From NCBI GenBank assembly GCA_945910975.1, contig CAMDZY010000088.1, positions 1 to 6,983 of the forward strand: a DNA stretch of 6,983 nt. Direction: 5' to 3'. Below the pieces are notes generated by a model that was given only the letters and a program-made list of their open reading frames with translations, did no database searches and was not told the origin of the DNA. This DNA is from an uncultured Clostridia bacterium (GTDB lineage: Bacteria; Bacillota; Clostridia; Oscillospirales; Oscillospiraceae). Position numbers and translations under genes: made by a program. Below are positions 1-6,983 of this stretch, piece by piece. Numbering within the stretch: position 1 is the first letter of the stretch; every line of letters starts with the position of its first letter.

Positions 1-16
1 ATGCGGCGATGGTATC

Positions 17-25
17 TGATATAAT
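17..25 (+). promoter_or_regulatory. Probable extended -10 promoter element for addBA
   Basis: The hexamer TATAAT (20-25) matches the sigma-A -10 consensus exactly and is preceded by TG at 17-18 with one intervening base, the extended -10 pattern. Transcription would start near base 32, giving a leader of about 33 nt before the addB start. A -35 hexamer at normal spacing would fall at or before the window edge, so it cannot be judged, although an extended -10 often works with a weak -35. The element is AT-rich within a GC-richer region, which supports it. The alternative is that addBA is read through from an upstream gene and this match is fortuitous. Confidence 0.55.
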
Positions 26-50
26 AGCATAAAAGATTGCGACAAAAATC

Positions 51-60
51 AAAGGGGTGA
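51..60 (+). promoter_or_regulatory. Ribosome binding site of addB
   Basis: AAAGGGGTGA lies 4 nt before the ATG at 65 and pairs along most of its length with the 3' end of 16S rRNA (consensus AAGGAGGTGA, one mismatch plus one G-U wobble). It fixes the addB start at 65. An in-frame stop (TGA, 17-19) lies upstream, and no other ATG, GTG or TTG in this frame lies between that stop and 65. Confidence 0.8.
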
Positions 61-64
61 GAAT

Positions 65-3000
65 ATGCTGGAGCTTTGCTTGGGCGTGGACTGGAAAGAG
101 AACAGAAGATGGCTTCTGCGGCGGGTTTGTCGGCAAGCAAGCGCAAAACATGGGGGGAATATTTTGGTCGTGCCGGATCAGTTTTCCCACGAGATGGAAC
201 GGCAGCTTTGCACGGCCGGTGGCGATCACATTTGCCGTTATGCCGAAGTTTTGAGCTTTTCCCGACTGGCAGACCGGGTGTTTGCCACCTGCGGGGGCGT
301 AGCGGATGTGGCAATGGACAATGGTGGACGACTGGTTGCGATGGCGGCGGCGATCGATCAGGTGCGCTCACGGTTGAAGCTGTATGGAAATTGCGGCGAA
401 AAGCCGGAATTTTTGTTGCAGCTACTCAATACGGTGGACGAATGCAAGGCCTTTTGCATTACGCCGGAGGTTTTGCGCCGCGCAGCCCAGCAGGCGACCG
501 GTTCCCTAGCGGTGAAGCTGGAAGAGCTGGCGCTGCTGGCGGAAAGCTACGATGCCGTGTGCGCCAACGGTGCGCAGGATGCCGGAAGTCGATTGATGAA
601 GCTCTCGGAATGCCTGTTGACCTGCGACTATGCAGCGGGTAAGACCTTTTATTTTGAGGGCTTTTCGGATTTTAACGCGCTGGAATTGCAAATTTTGCTC
701 CAACTGCTGGAAGCGGGGGCACCGGTTACGGTGGTTTTACTGTGCGATGACCTTGCCCGCGGGCAAGGTGTGTTTGATTGCAGCCGGGAAACGGCCAGGC
801 AGTTGCTGCAAGCGGCATCCCGCGCCGAAATCCCGACGCAGTGCACCACGATCCATCCCGGCGCAGTGCCGGAGGGCATCGCGTATTTGCGTGAGCATCT
901 GTTTGGCAGTTGCCGGGAGCCGTTTGCGCAGGAGAGCTGCGATGTGCAGTTGTTTGTCAGCGGCAGCGTTCACCGCGAAGTCGAGGAGGTTGCCGGACGG
1001 ATTTTGCAGCAGGTACAGGCGGGAAAGCGCTACCGTCAGATTTCCGTGGCGTGCGGCGAGATGGAGCGGTATCAGCCGGTGGTGCGCAATGTGTTTGCAC
1101 GCTATGGGATCCCTGCGTATTTTTCCGGTAACGATGATATTTTGCGCAAGCCGGTCGTGCAGACCGTTTTGTTTGCACTGGAGGCAGCAACCGGTGGAAT
1201 GGAGCAGGACGCTGTGTTTGCATATCTGAAATCCGGTTTATCTCCGCTGGAACGTGACCGGTGCGACCGGCTGGAAAACTATGCAATTACATGGAATATT
1301 CGGGGCAACGCTTGGCACAAGCCATGGGCACAGCATCCAAACGGCAGCCGTCAGGCCATGGATGAATCGGCGCAGCAGCAGCTTGCACAGCTCAATGTGG
1401 ATCGTCAAACCGCGATGGACCCGCTTTTGCATTTGAAACAAGGGCTGCGCGATGCCACCAACACGGCGCAGCAGGTGCTGTCCTTGTATGATTTTATGGA
1501 GGAGATCGCCTACTCCAAGCGGCTCAACGAAATTGCCAATACCATGGCGGAGCAGGGCGATTTGCAAAAGGCACAGGAATATGCACAGCTGTATCAGATT
1601 TTGGTCACAGCCATGGAGCAGTTTTATACGGTTCTCGGCCATACGGTTCGCTCGGCAGATGCGTTTTACCGCCTGCTGCGCACGCTTTTGAGCCAGTATG
1701 CGGTCGGCACCATTCCGGCCACACTTGACTGCGTTACGGTGGGTAGTTGTATGTCCATGCGGCAGAATTGGACGGATATTTTGTTCGTGCTGGGTGCTTG
1801 CGACGGCGCATTTCCGGCCAACAGCGAGGAACAGGGACTTTTGTCGGATATGGATCGCAAGCAGCTTCGGAAAATGGGAATTGCAGTTGCGCCGGGCGTG
1901 CAGGAAAAGTTAGACAGAGATTTGCTGGGTATTTATAATGTATTGACTTCTCCGGAGGAAGCTGTGTTTGTGTCGGCGATCAGTGCAAAGGAAGCGTATT
2001 TGTTCCTCCGGCTGCAAAAATTGTTCCCCAATGCAATGCAGTCGGCAGAGAAGGAAATGCCGCTCGGTGTTGCGTATTGCCCGGAAGCCGCGCTGGAATA
2101 TCTGGCGCAGCTGCGCAATGACCCGACTGCGGCAGAGCTTACCGACTGCCTGCAACAGGCACTGCCGGAAGGTGCTGCGGCGATGCGCAAGATTTATGAT
2201 CAGGCGGACTATACCCCTGGCAACCTGCGCCAAGAAACGGTGCGGCAGCTCTATGGCAAAAAAATCAGCTTGTCCGCCTCCAAAATTGACCGGCTTGCAA
2301 AGTGCGGCTGCGCATATTTCCTCCAATACGGTCTGCACGCGCAAGAGCGAAAGCCTGTAAAATTTGATGCGTCCGACTATGGCAACCTTGCACACTTTGT
2401 GTTTGAAAAGACGGGCAGAGCGGTCGTTGCAGAGGGCGGCTTTCATCAGGTCAGTCTGGAACGGACGCTGGAACTGGCAAGGGATGCCATTGACGCGTAT
2501 ACCAGGCAGGAGTTCCCGGATTTACAGGATAAGCCGGAGCGGTTTGGCTACCTCTACCGGCGCAACCAGCAGGAGATTCTGGAAACGGTGAAGGATTTGT
2601 TTGATGAATTGAAATGGTCACAGTTTGAGCCGGAAGGCTTTGAGGTGCATTTTTCGTCCACAGGGCAAATGCCCTCCATCCGGGTCGTGGGAAAGCTGGC
2701 AACCGGCGAAATCACGGGCTTCGTGGACAGAGTTGACCTGTATCGCAACGGCACGGCGTGTTATGCACGCGTGGTGGACTACAAGACCGGACAGCAGGAT
2801 TTTGATTACACGGATATTCTCAACGGAATCGGTTTGCAGATGCTCATTTACCTGTTTGCCCTGAAAAACGGCGGACAGGCCGCCTTTGGCGTTAAGCTGC
2901 AGCCCGGCGGCGTGCTGTATATCCCGGCGCGTTGGCCGATGATCAGCGTGCAGCAAAAGAACGGTTTGATTGGGGACGAGCGCATCAAGCAGCGCAGACG

Positions 3001-3361
3001 GAAGGGGCTTTTGTTGAACGATGCGTTGGTGCTGCAAGCCATGGAAACGACTGATTCCCCCTGTTATTTGCCTTGCTCGTATGACAAAGAGGGAACGCCG
3101 AAGGGCGATTTAGCGAGCCGGGAGCAGTTAAAACAGGTTGAGAATTTTGTCTTTCGGACACTGGCGGACATGACGGACAGCATCGCTTGCGGCAATGTTA
3201 CGCCATATCCATATGATCGCGGCGACAGGAACAACGCCTGCGCCTACTGCCCTTACCATTCGGTGTGCCATGTGGATGCCGGATGTGTGCAAAAAAAGGT
3301 GCGGGCAAAAATCTCAAAAGACACATTTTGGCAGGAAATGGAGGGAAAAAACCATGGCTGA
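65..3361 (+). CDS. addB: ATP-dependent helicase/deoxyribonuclease subunit B (AddB)
   Basis: AddB is the second nuclease and Chi-recognition subunit of the cytoplasmic AddAB complex, which resects double-strand breaks and loads RecA. By family knowledge its nuclease cuts the 5'-terminated strand. The protein has 1098 aa, slightly shorter than the roughly 1170 aa of B. subtilis AddB. The N-terminal helicase-like part shows AddB hallmarks: ILVVPDQFSHEMERQ shortly after the start, FEGFSDF at about 197-203 and GACDGAFP at 577-584. The C-terminal RecB-type nuclease has H777 (GNLAH), E860, D888 in GFVDRVD, D905 and K907 in VVDYKTG, and Q925/Y929 in QMLIY. Iron-sulfur cysteines are C747 and the triplet C1059-x2-C1062-x5-C1068, the spacing known in B. 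subtilis. The nuclease therefore looks intact. The expected Walker A loop near residue 8 is absent, replaced by GVDWKENR, so AddB probably does not bind ATP there. The stop codon overlaps the start of addA. Confidence 0.96.
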   Translation: MLELCLGVDWKENRRWLLRRVCRQASAKHGGNILVVPDQFSHEMERQLCTAGGDHICRYAEVLSFSRLADRVFATCGGVADVAMDNGGRLVAMAAAIDQVRSRLKLYGNCGEKPEFLLQLLNTVDECKAFCITPEVLRRAAQQATGSLAVKLEELALLAESYDAVCANGAQDAGSRLMKLSECLLTCDYAAGKTFYFEGFSDFNALELQILLQLLEAGAPVTVVLLCDDLARGQGVFDCSRETARQLLQAASRAEIPTQCTTIHPGAVPEGIAYLREHLFGSCREPFAQESCDVQLFVSGSVHREVEEVAGRILQQVQAGKRYRQISVACGEMERYQPVVRNVFARYGIPAYFSGNDDILRKPVVQTVLFALEAATGGMEQDAVFAYLKSGLSPLERDRCDRLENYAITWNIRGNAWHKPWAQHPNGSRQAMDESAQQQLAQLNVDRQTAMDPLLHLKQGLRDATNTAQQVLSLYDFMEEIAYSKRLNEIANTMAEQGDLQKAQEYAQLYQILVTAMEQFYTVLGHTVRSADAFYRLLRTLLSQYAVGTIPATLDCVTVGSCMSMRQNWTDILFVLGACDGAFPANSEEQGLLSDMDRKQLRKMGIAVAPGVQEKLDRDLLGIYNVLTSPEEAVFVSAISAKEAYLFLRLQKLFPNAMQSAEKEMPLGVAYCPEAALEYLAQLRNDPTAAELTDCLQQALPEGAAAMRKIYDQADYTPGNLRQETVRQLYGKKISLSASKIDRLAKCGCAYFLQYGLHAQERKPVKFDASDYGNLAHFVFEKTGRAVVAEGGFHQVSLERTLELARDAIDAYTRQEFPDLQDKPERFGYLYRRNQQEILETVKDLFDELKWSQFEPEGFEVHFSSTGQMPSIRVVGKLATGEITGFVDRVDLYRNGTACYARVVDYKTGQQDFDYTDILNGIGLQMLIYLFALKNGGQAAFGVKLQPGGVLYIPARWPMISVQQKNGLIGDERIKQRRRKGLLLNDALVLQAMETTDSPCYLPCSYDKEGTPKGDLASREQLKQVENFVFRTLADMTDSIACGNVTPYPYDRGDRNNACAYCPYHSVCHVDAGCVQKKVRAKISKDTFWQEMEGKNHG
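750..769. repeat. 20-bp perfect palindrome inside addB
   Basis: ACCTTGCCCG (750-759) is followed directly by its reverse complement CGGGCAAGGT (760-769), with no spacer. It encodes part of the segment DDLARGQG near residues 228-235 of AddB, in a stretch that looks like ordinary AddB sequence. No function is evident. It could extrude as a cruciform, form an mRNA hairpin, or act as a binding site for a dimeric protein. Confidence 0.6.
3340..3345 (+). promoter_or_regulatory. Ribosome binding site of addA, inside the end of addB
   Basis: GGAGGG lies 8 nt before the ATG at 3354, within the last codons of addB. It decides the addA start: the open frame extends upstream to about 3195, but that stretch lies wholly inside addB, and only the ATG at 3354 has both this site and the expected AddA N-terminus (MAEVTLTSAQQ, then Walker A at the usual distance). 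The addB stop falls within the first codons of addA (ATGGCTGA, 3354-3361), an arrangement typical of translational coupling. Confidence 0.85.
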
Positions 3362-6300
3362 GGTAACGCTGACGTCTGCGCAGCAGGCGGTGGTATCGCA
3401 CAGGGGCAGTGCGCTGCTGGTTTCTGCGGCGGCAGGCTCCGGCAAGACAAAGGTGCTGGTTGATCGGCTTTTGTCGATGGTTTGCGACCCGATCGCGCCG
3501 AAAAATGTGGATGATTTTTTGATTATTACCTTCACCAAGGCAGCCGCGACGGAGCTGCGCGGCAAGATTGCCGCAGCGCTGACGGAACGTCTGTCACAGA
3601 CGCCGGAGAATCGCCACCTGCAACGGCAGCTAAGCCGCCTGTATCTGGCGCAGATTTCCACCGTGCACGCCTTTTGCACCACGCTTTTGCGAAGCTATGC
3701 GCATCAGCTCGATATCCCAGCGGATTTCCGTGTGGCCGAGGAGATGGAGTGCGATGTTTTGCGCCAGCAATGTCTGGAACAGACGCTTGACGCTGCCTAC
3801 GGGCAGATGGCACAGACACCGTCGGTGCAGTGTTTTTTGGATACGCTGGGTGCCGGACGCGATGACCGGGCAGCGGGGAATCTGGTGCTGCAAATGTACA
3901 AAAGCGCCCTGTGCCACCCCGACCCGCAGGCGTGGATGCAGGCGTGTGTGCACAGTGCCGTGCAGCCGGCGCAGGATCCGTTGCAGACGCCATGGGGCGC
4001 CGCGTTGGCTGCGGAAACCAAGCGCAAGCTCCTGCTCAATCAGGCAAAGCTGCGCCGCGCCGTAACTGCCGTACAGCATGAGCCAAAAATGCGGGAAAAA
4101 TATGTGCCGGTTTTGCAAAGCGATCTTGCCGTTATTGAGCAGCTGCTGACACTGGAAACATGGGAACAGTGGAACAAAAACAGCAAGCCAACCTTCGCGC
4201 GCATGGCAGTGGTTCGCCAATGCAGCGACCCGCAGACGCAGCAATGGGTAAAGGCTGTTCGGAAAAAATGCGTGGATTCGGTGAAGTCGCTGTTGCAGTC
4301 CTTTGCACTGGATTGCGATGAGGTGGAGCAAGAACAGCAGGAAACCGGCAGCGCCATTACGGGAATGTTTACCGTGACGGCGGAGTTTATGAAACGCTAT
4401 CAGGCCGCGAAGCGCAGCCGGCATATTTTGGATTTTTCCGACTTGGAGCAGGGCGCGATCCGCCTTTTGGTGCAAAAGGGAACGCGCCTGCCCACGGCAA
4501 CGGCAAAGGAGATTTCCGCAAAATATGCCGAAATCATGGTCGATGAGTATCAGGATACCAACGAGGTGCAGGATCTTATTTTCTCCGCGATTTCCCGTGA
4601 CGGCAAGAATTGCTTCATGGTTGGCGACGTCAAGCAGTCGATTTACCGTTTCCGTATGGCCGACCCGACGATTTTTTTGGAAAAATATCTGACCTATGGC
4701 GAGAGTGACCAGCCGCAGCCGGGACAACCGAGGAAAATTTTGCTCTCACATAATTTCCGCTCAGCGCCGGAGATCTTGGATGCGGCCAACTGCGTATTTC
4801 TCGCCAACATGAGTAGCAGTGTGGGTGATTTGCCCTACGGTGATGCCGAGCTGCTGCGTCCCGGTGTTCCGCGTCCACTACAGGACAAGCCGGCCGTGGA
4901 GCTGCACTGCATTTCCACATCGGACGAGGAGGACGCGCTGGATAAAACACAGGCCGAGGCGGCGTTTGTAGCGGAGCGCATCGTGCAGCTGCTGAACGAA
5001 CCGTCCGACACGCCGTATTCGCCCGGTGATATCACAATTTTACTTCGTTCCATGAAATCCGATGCGCAGTACTATGTATCGGAATTGCAAAAACGCGGCC
5101 TTGCCGTTCATTGCGATGCCGATGAAAGCATTCTTGATACAGTAGAGTCGGAGGTTCTCACAGCCATCTTGCAGGTGCTGGACAATCCGCATCAGGATAT
5201 TCCGCTGATTGCGGCGCTGTGCAGCCCCGTGTTTGAGATCTCTTATGATACGCTGGCTGCGGCGTGTGCCGGGAGAGAGGGGGACGTTTATGATGCACTG
5301 TGCTGCGCGGAGGATCCGCAAATTGTACAGGCATTGGAAACGTTGAAGCAGCTGCGCGCGTGTGCCAGTCTGCAACCTGTGTGCGAATTACTGCAAACCA
5401 TCGACAGAACCCTAAAGCTGCGCAGAATTTTCAGCGCAATGCCGAACGCGGCACGCAGAGTGCAAAACCTCGATACCCTCTTTGCACAGGCGGCGGCATT
5501 TGACCAGCAAAAGACCCTGCACTACTTCCTGACTTACTTAGACGGCCTGAAAGAACAGGGGCTCAGTGCCGAAACCACTGCAAACCGCAATGCGGTGCAG
5601 ATTATGAGCATTCACAAGTCAAAGGGTCTGGAATTTCCTGTTGTGTTTTTGGCGGGCTTGTCTAAGCAGTTCAATTTGCAGGATTTAAACGCGCCCGTAC
5701 TGGTGCACCCCAAGCTGGGTGTTGCCTGCAATCAGGTCAATCTAACGGAAAGATTTTGTTATCCCACTGCCGCGAAGAGAGCAATTCGTCAGCAAATGCG
5801 CAAAGAAACCATTTCCGAGGAAATGCGGATTTTATATGTTGCCATGACGCGTCCTAAGCAGCGACTGGTGATGACCTACTGTGCCAACAAGTTGGAGAGC
5901 AGGATCAATGATCTTGCCACGGAGTTGTATGGCGGCGACCCAAGGGAAGCTGCACAGAGCGCCAAATGCATGGGCGATTGGGTGTTACTCACGGCGTTGC
6001 CACGGCTGGAAGGCGGCTGCCTGCGGCAGATGGCAGAATGTGAGGTCGAAACAACGCCGTCAGAGATTCCGTGGCATATCGCCTGTCACAAGGGCAGTGA
6101 TACGACGCTGACGGTTCGGGCAAGTATGCAGGAAAAGTCGGAACGCGAAAACCATTTGCCGGATGCAGAAATTCTGCGCAAGCGGCTATCTTATGTCTAT
6201 CCCTACCAGTCCGCCACAGTGCTGCCGACGAAAATTACCGCTACGCAACTGAAAGGCCGAAGTTTGGACGTTGAGAGCGCAGAGCAGGCGGTCAATGTGC

Positions 6301-6866
6301 AGCCAACGAGAAAATTCACCTTTGAAAAACCGCAATTTGCCACGCAACAGCACGGCTTGCGCGCCACAGAGCGCGGCACGGCCACACACTTTGCCATGCA
6401 ATTTTTGCGCTATAAGGCCTGCTCCGATTTGGCTGGGGTACAGGCGGAATTGCAGCGATTGGAACAGGAACATTTTTTGACCCACCAGCAGGTCGAAGCA
6501 GTGGATGCCAACGCGCTTTGGCGCTTTTTCTCATCCCCTCTGGGGCAGCGGGTACGCAGCGCAAAGCACGTTGTTCGGGAATTTAAATTTTCCGTCCTGA
6601 CGGATGCGGCTTTCCTTTCTCCGGATGCGGCAGGGGAGAAGCTCCTGCTGCAAGGCGTGACGGACTGCTGCATTTTGGATGAGGACGGAATTACCGTTCT
6701 GGACTTCAAAACCGACCGCGTTCGCCCCGGTGGCGAGGGCGCAGCGGCAGCGTACTATCGAGGACAGATGGAGGCGTACAGCAAAGCGCTATCGCGGATT
6801 TTTGACCGGCCGGTAAAACAAAGAATTTTGTACTTCTTCGCAACGGATACGCCGATCGCGGTGTAG
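3354..6866 (+). CDS. addA: ATP-dependent helicase/nuclease subunit A (AddA)
   Basis: AddA is the SF1A 3'-5' motor and first nuclease of AddAB. It unwinds DNA from double-strand ends, and by family knowledge its nuclease cuts the 3'-terminated strand until Chi is met. The 1170 aa are close to the usual 1200-1240. Helicase motifs occur in order: Q motif T7-Q10; Walker A AAAGSGKT with K31; Ia TFTKAAATEL 59-68; TVHAFC 103-108; motif II VDEYQD with D397/E398; motif III GDVKQSIYRFR 424-434; motif IV LSHNFRS with R469; motif V SIHKSKGLEF from H754; motif VI LYVAMTR 827-833. The C-terminal RecB-type nuclease has GTATH (H1012), E1076 in REFKF, D1104 in QGVTD, D1117 and K1119 in LDFKTD, and Q1138/Y1142 in QMEAY. 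No key residue appears missing, so both ATPase and nuclease should be active. It follows addB with an 8-base overlap, consistent with a heterodimer made from one message. Confidence 0.97.
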   Translation: MAEVTLTSAQQAVVSHRGSALLVSAAAGSGKTKVLVDRLLSMVCDPIAPKNVDDFLIITFTKAAATELRGKIAAALTERLSQTPENRHLQRQLSRLYLAQISTVHAFCTTLLRSYAHQLDIPADFRVAEEMECDVLRQQCLEQTLDAAYGQMAQTPSVQCFLDTLGAGRDDRAAGNLVLQMYKSALCHPDPQAWMQACVHSAVQPAQDPLQTPWGAALAAETKRKLLLNQAKLRRAVTAVQHEPKMREKYVPVLQSDLAVIEQLLTLETWEQWNKNSKPTFARMAVVRQCSDPQTQQWVKAVRKKCVDSVKSLLQSFALDCDEVEQEQQETGSAITGMFTVTAEFMKRYQAAKRSRHILDFSDLEQGAIRLLVQKGTRLPTATAKEISAKYAEIMVDEYQDTNEVQDLIFSAISRDGKNCFMVGDVKQSIYRFRMADPTIFLEKYLTYGESDQPQPGQPRKILLSHNFRSAPEILDAANCVFLANMSSSVGDLPYGDAELLRPGVPRPLQDKPAVELHCISTSDEEDALDKTQAEAAFVAERIVQLLNEPSDTPYSPGDITILLRSMKSDAQYYVSELQKRGLAVHCDADESILDTVESEVLTAILQVLDNPHQDIPLIAALCSPVFEISYDTLAAACAGREGDVYDALCCAEDPQIVQALETLKQLRACASLQPVCELLQTIDRTLKLRRIFSAMPNAARRVQNLDTLFAQAAAFDQQKTLHYFLTYLDGLKEQGLSAETTANRNAVQIMSIHKSKGLEFPVVFLAGLSKQFNLQDLNAPVLVHPKLGVACNQVNLTERFCYPTAAKRAIRQQMRKETISEEMRILYVAMTRPKQRLVMTYCANKLESRINDLATELYGGDPREAAQSAKCMGDWVLLTALPRLEGGCLRQMAECEVETTPSEIPWHIACHKGSDTTLTVRASMQEKSERENHLPDAEILRKRLSYVYPYQSATVLPTKITATQLKGRSLDVESAEQAVNVQPTRKFTFEKPQFATQQHGLRATERGTATHFAMQFLRYKACSDLAGVQAELQRLEQEHFLTHQQVEAVDANALWRFFSSPLGQRVRSAKHVVREFKFSVLTDAAFLSPDAAGEKLLLQGVTDCCILDEDGITVLDFKTDRVRPGGEGAAAAYYRGQMEAYSKALSRIFDRPVKQRILYFFATDTPIAV

Positions 6867-6983
6867 AAATTTTTGTGCCGGTAATTTTTCCCGATGGGAT
6901 GTTTAACCTCCAGGTATTGTGGCAATACTTCAGATTGGAGGTGCATTGAAGGCAACACGAAAAGAAACCAAGCAAATTTAAAC
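6867..6983. other. Non-coding 3' flank of addA
   Basis: This 117-base stretch is AT-richer than the genes. It holds two T-runs (around 6870 and 6886) but no GC-rich hairpin immediately before either, so no convincing intrinsic terminator for addBA is visible. The second half contains a nested inverted repeat ending in a Shine-Dalgarno-like sequence, listed separately. No recognisable protein-coding start lies within the window. Confidence 0.6.
6906..6942 (+). promoter_or_regulatory. Nested stem-loop with an embedded Shine-Dalgarno-like arm
   Basis: ACCTCCA (6906-6912) is the exact reverse complement of TGGAGGT (6936-6942). Between them GTATTG (6914-6919) and CAATAC (6923-6928) form a second perfect stem with a 3-nt loop, leaving an asymmetric 1/7-nt internal bulge. 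The 3' outer arm includes GGAGGT, an ideal ribosome binding site, so the fold would hide it. No T-run follows, so this is not an ordinary intrinsic terminator. A TTG at 6946 opens only an 11-codon frame ending at 6981, with close spacing. It could be the leader of a gene beyond the window, a structured small RNA, or chance. I do not recognise it as a known riboswitch class. Confidence 0.4.

Noticed and set aside
1..32. A possible C-terminal tail of an upstream gene (a frame ending in TAA at 30-32).
   Set aside because: Only about nine codons are visible and they overlap the promoter-like sequence, so there is too little to support a gene.
57..642. Overlapping + strand frames at the start of addB (57-254 and 76-642) that might suggest a frameshift or a small upstream gene.
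   Set aside because: The addB frame is uninterrupted and shows AddB-specific motifs from the first 30 residues onward. The other frames encode low-complexity Arg/Gly/Ala-rich sequence and no Walker A.
1910..2446. A 178-codon open frame on the - strand opposite addB.
   Set aside because: It is antisense to continuous AddB coding sequence with no domain resemblance. It is a composition shadow.
3195..3353. A longer N-terminus for addA, because the open frame continues upstream of 3354.
   Set aside because: That extension lies inside the region encoding the AddB iron-sulfur cysteines. The ribosome binding site at 3340-3345 and the normal AddA N-terminus both point to 3354.
3630..4727. A 365-codon open frame on the - strand opposite addA.
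   Set aside because: It lies wholly antisense to conserved AddA sequence including the motif II region, has no recognisable protein character and has no supporting ribosome binding site that I could see. Long antisense frames are common opposite GC-rich genes.
6805..6814. The palindrome ACCGGCCGGT flanked by T- and A-runs near the end of addA, resembling a terminator.
   Set aside because: It is only 10 bp with no loop, sits inside the coding region and is followed by A rather than T on the + strand.
65..6866. Many AGCGG pentamers (the B. subtilis Chi sequence) on the + strand.
   Set aside because: A 5-mer of this composition is expected often in such sequence, and the Chi sequence differs between species, so no claim about Chi can be made from one locus.
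6706..6975. Short - strand frames overlapping the 3' flank (6706-6975 and 6755-6958).
   Set aside because: Most of their length is antisense to addA or to the inverted repeat, their starts would be TTG or GTG without a clear ribosome binding site, and the products resemble no family that I recognise.

Overview
The window is almost entirely one two-gene operon, addB followed by addA, on the + strand. Together they encode both subunits of an AddAB (RexBA-type) helicase-nuclease, the functional counterpart of RecBCD in many Firmicutes. The AddAB type with an iron-sulfur AddB, the addB-addA order, strong purine-rich ribosome binding sites and a moderately GC-rich composition suggest a Clostridia-class Firmicute, perhaps of the Ruminococcaceae/Oscillospiraceae kind. 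This placement is an inference from gene type and composition, not from a marker gene.

Layout: bases 1-64 are a short leader with a consensus extended -10 promoter element and a good Shine-Dalgarno sequence. addB runs 65-3361 (1098 aa). addA runs 3354-6866 (1170 aa) and overlaps the end of addB by 8 bases, which suggests translational coupling and equal production of the two subunits. Bases 6867-6983 hold no convincing gene. They do contain a nested inverted repeat whose 3' arm is a perfect Shine-Dalgarno-like GGAGGT, possibly the leader of a gene beyond the window.

How the genes work together: by family knowledge, AddA is the single SF1A motor (3'-5') and carries one RecB-type nuclease. AddB carries a second RecB-type nuclease held together by a [4Fe-4S] cluster, on a helicase-like scaffold that reads Chi. 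The heterodimer processes double-strand DNA ends for RecA-mediated recombination and degrades foreign linear DNA. All helicase motifs of AddA, both nuclease centres and the four cluster cysteines of AddB are visible. The one clear departure is that the N-terminus of AddB, where the Bacillus subtilis protein has a Walker A loop, shows no GxxGxGKT motif here.

I found no mobile element, CRISPR array, tRNA, rRNA or undescribed system. This is a conserved housekeeping locus with a few details worth checking: the lost AddB Walker A, a 20-bp perfect palindrome inside addB, and the structured 3' end.
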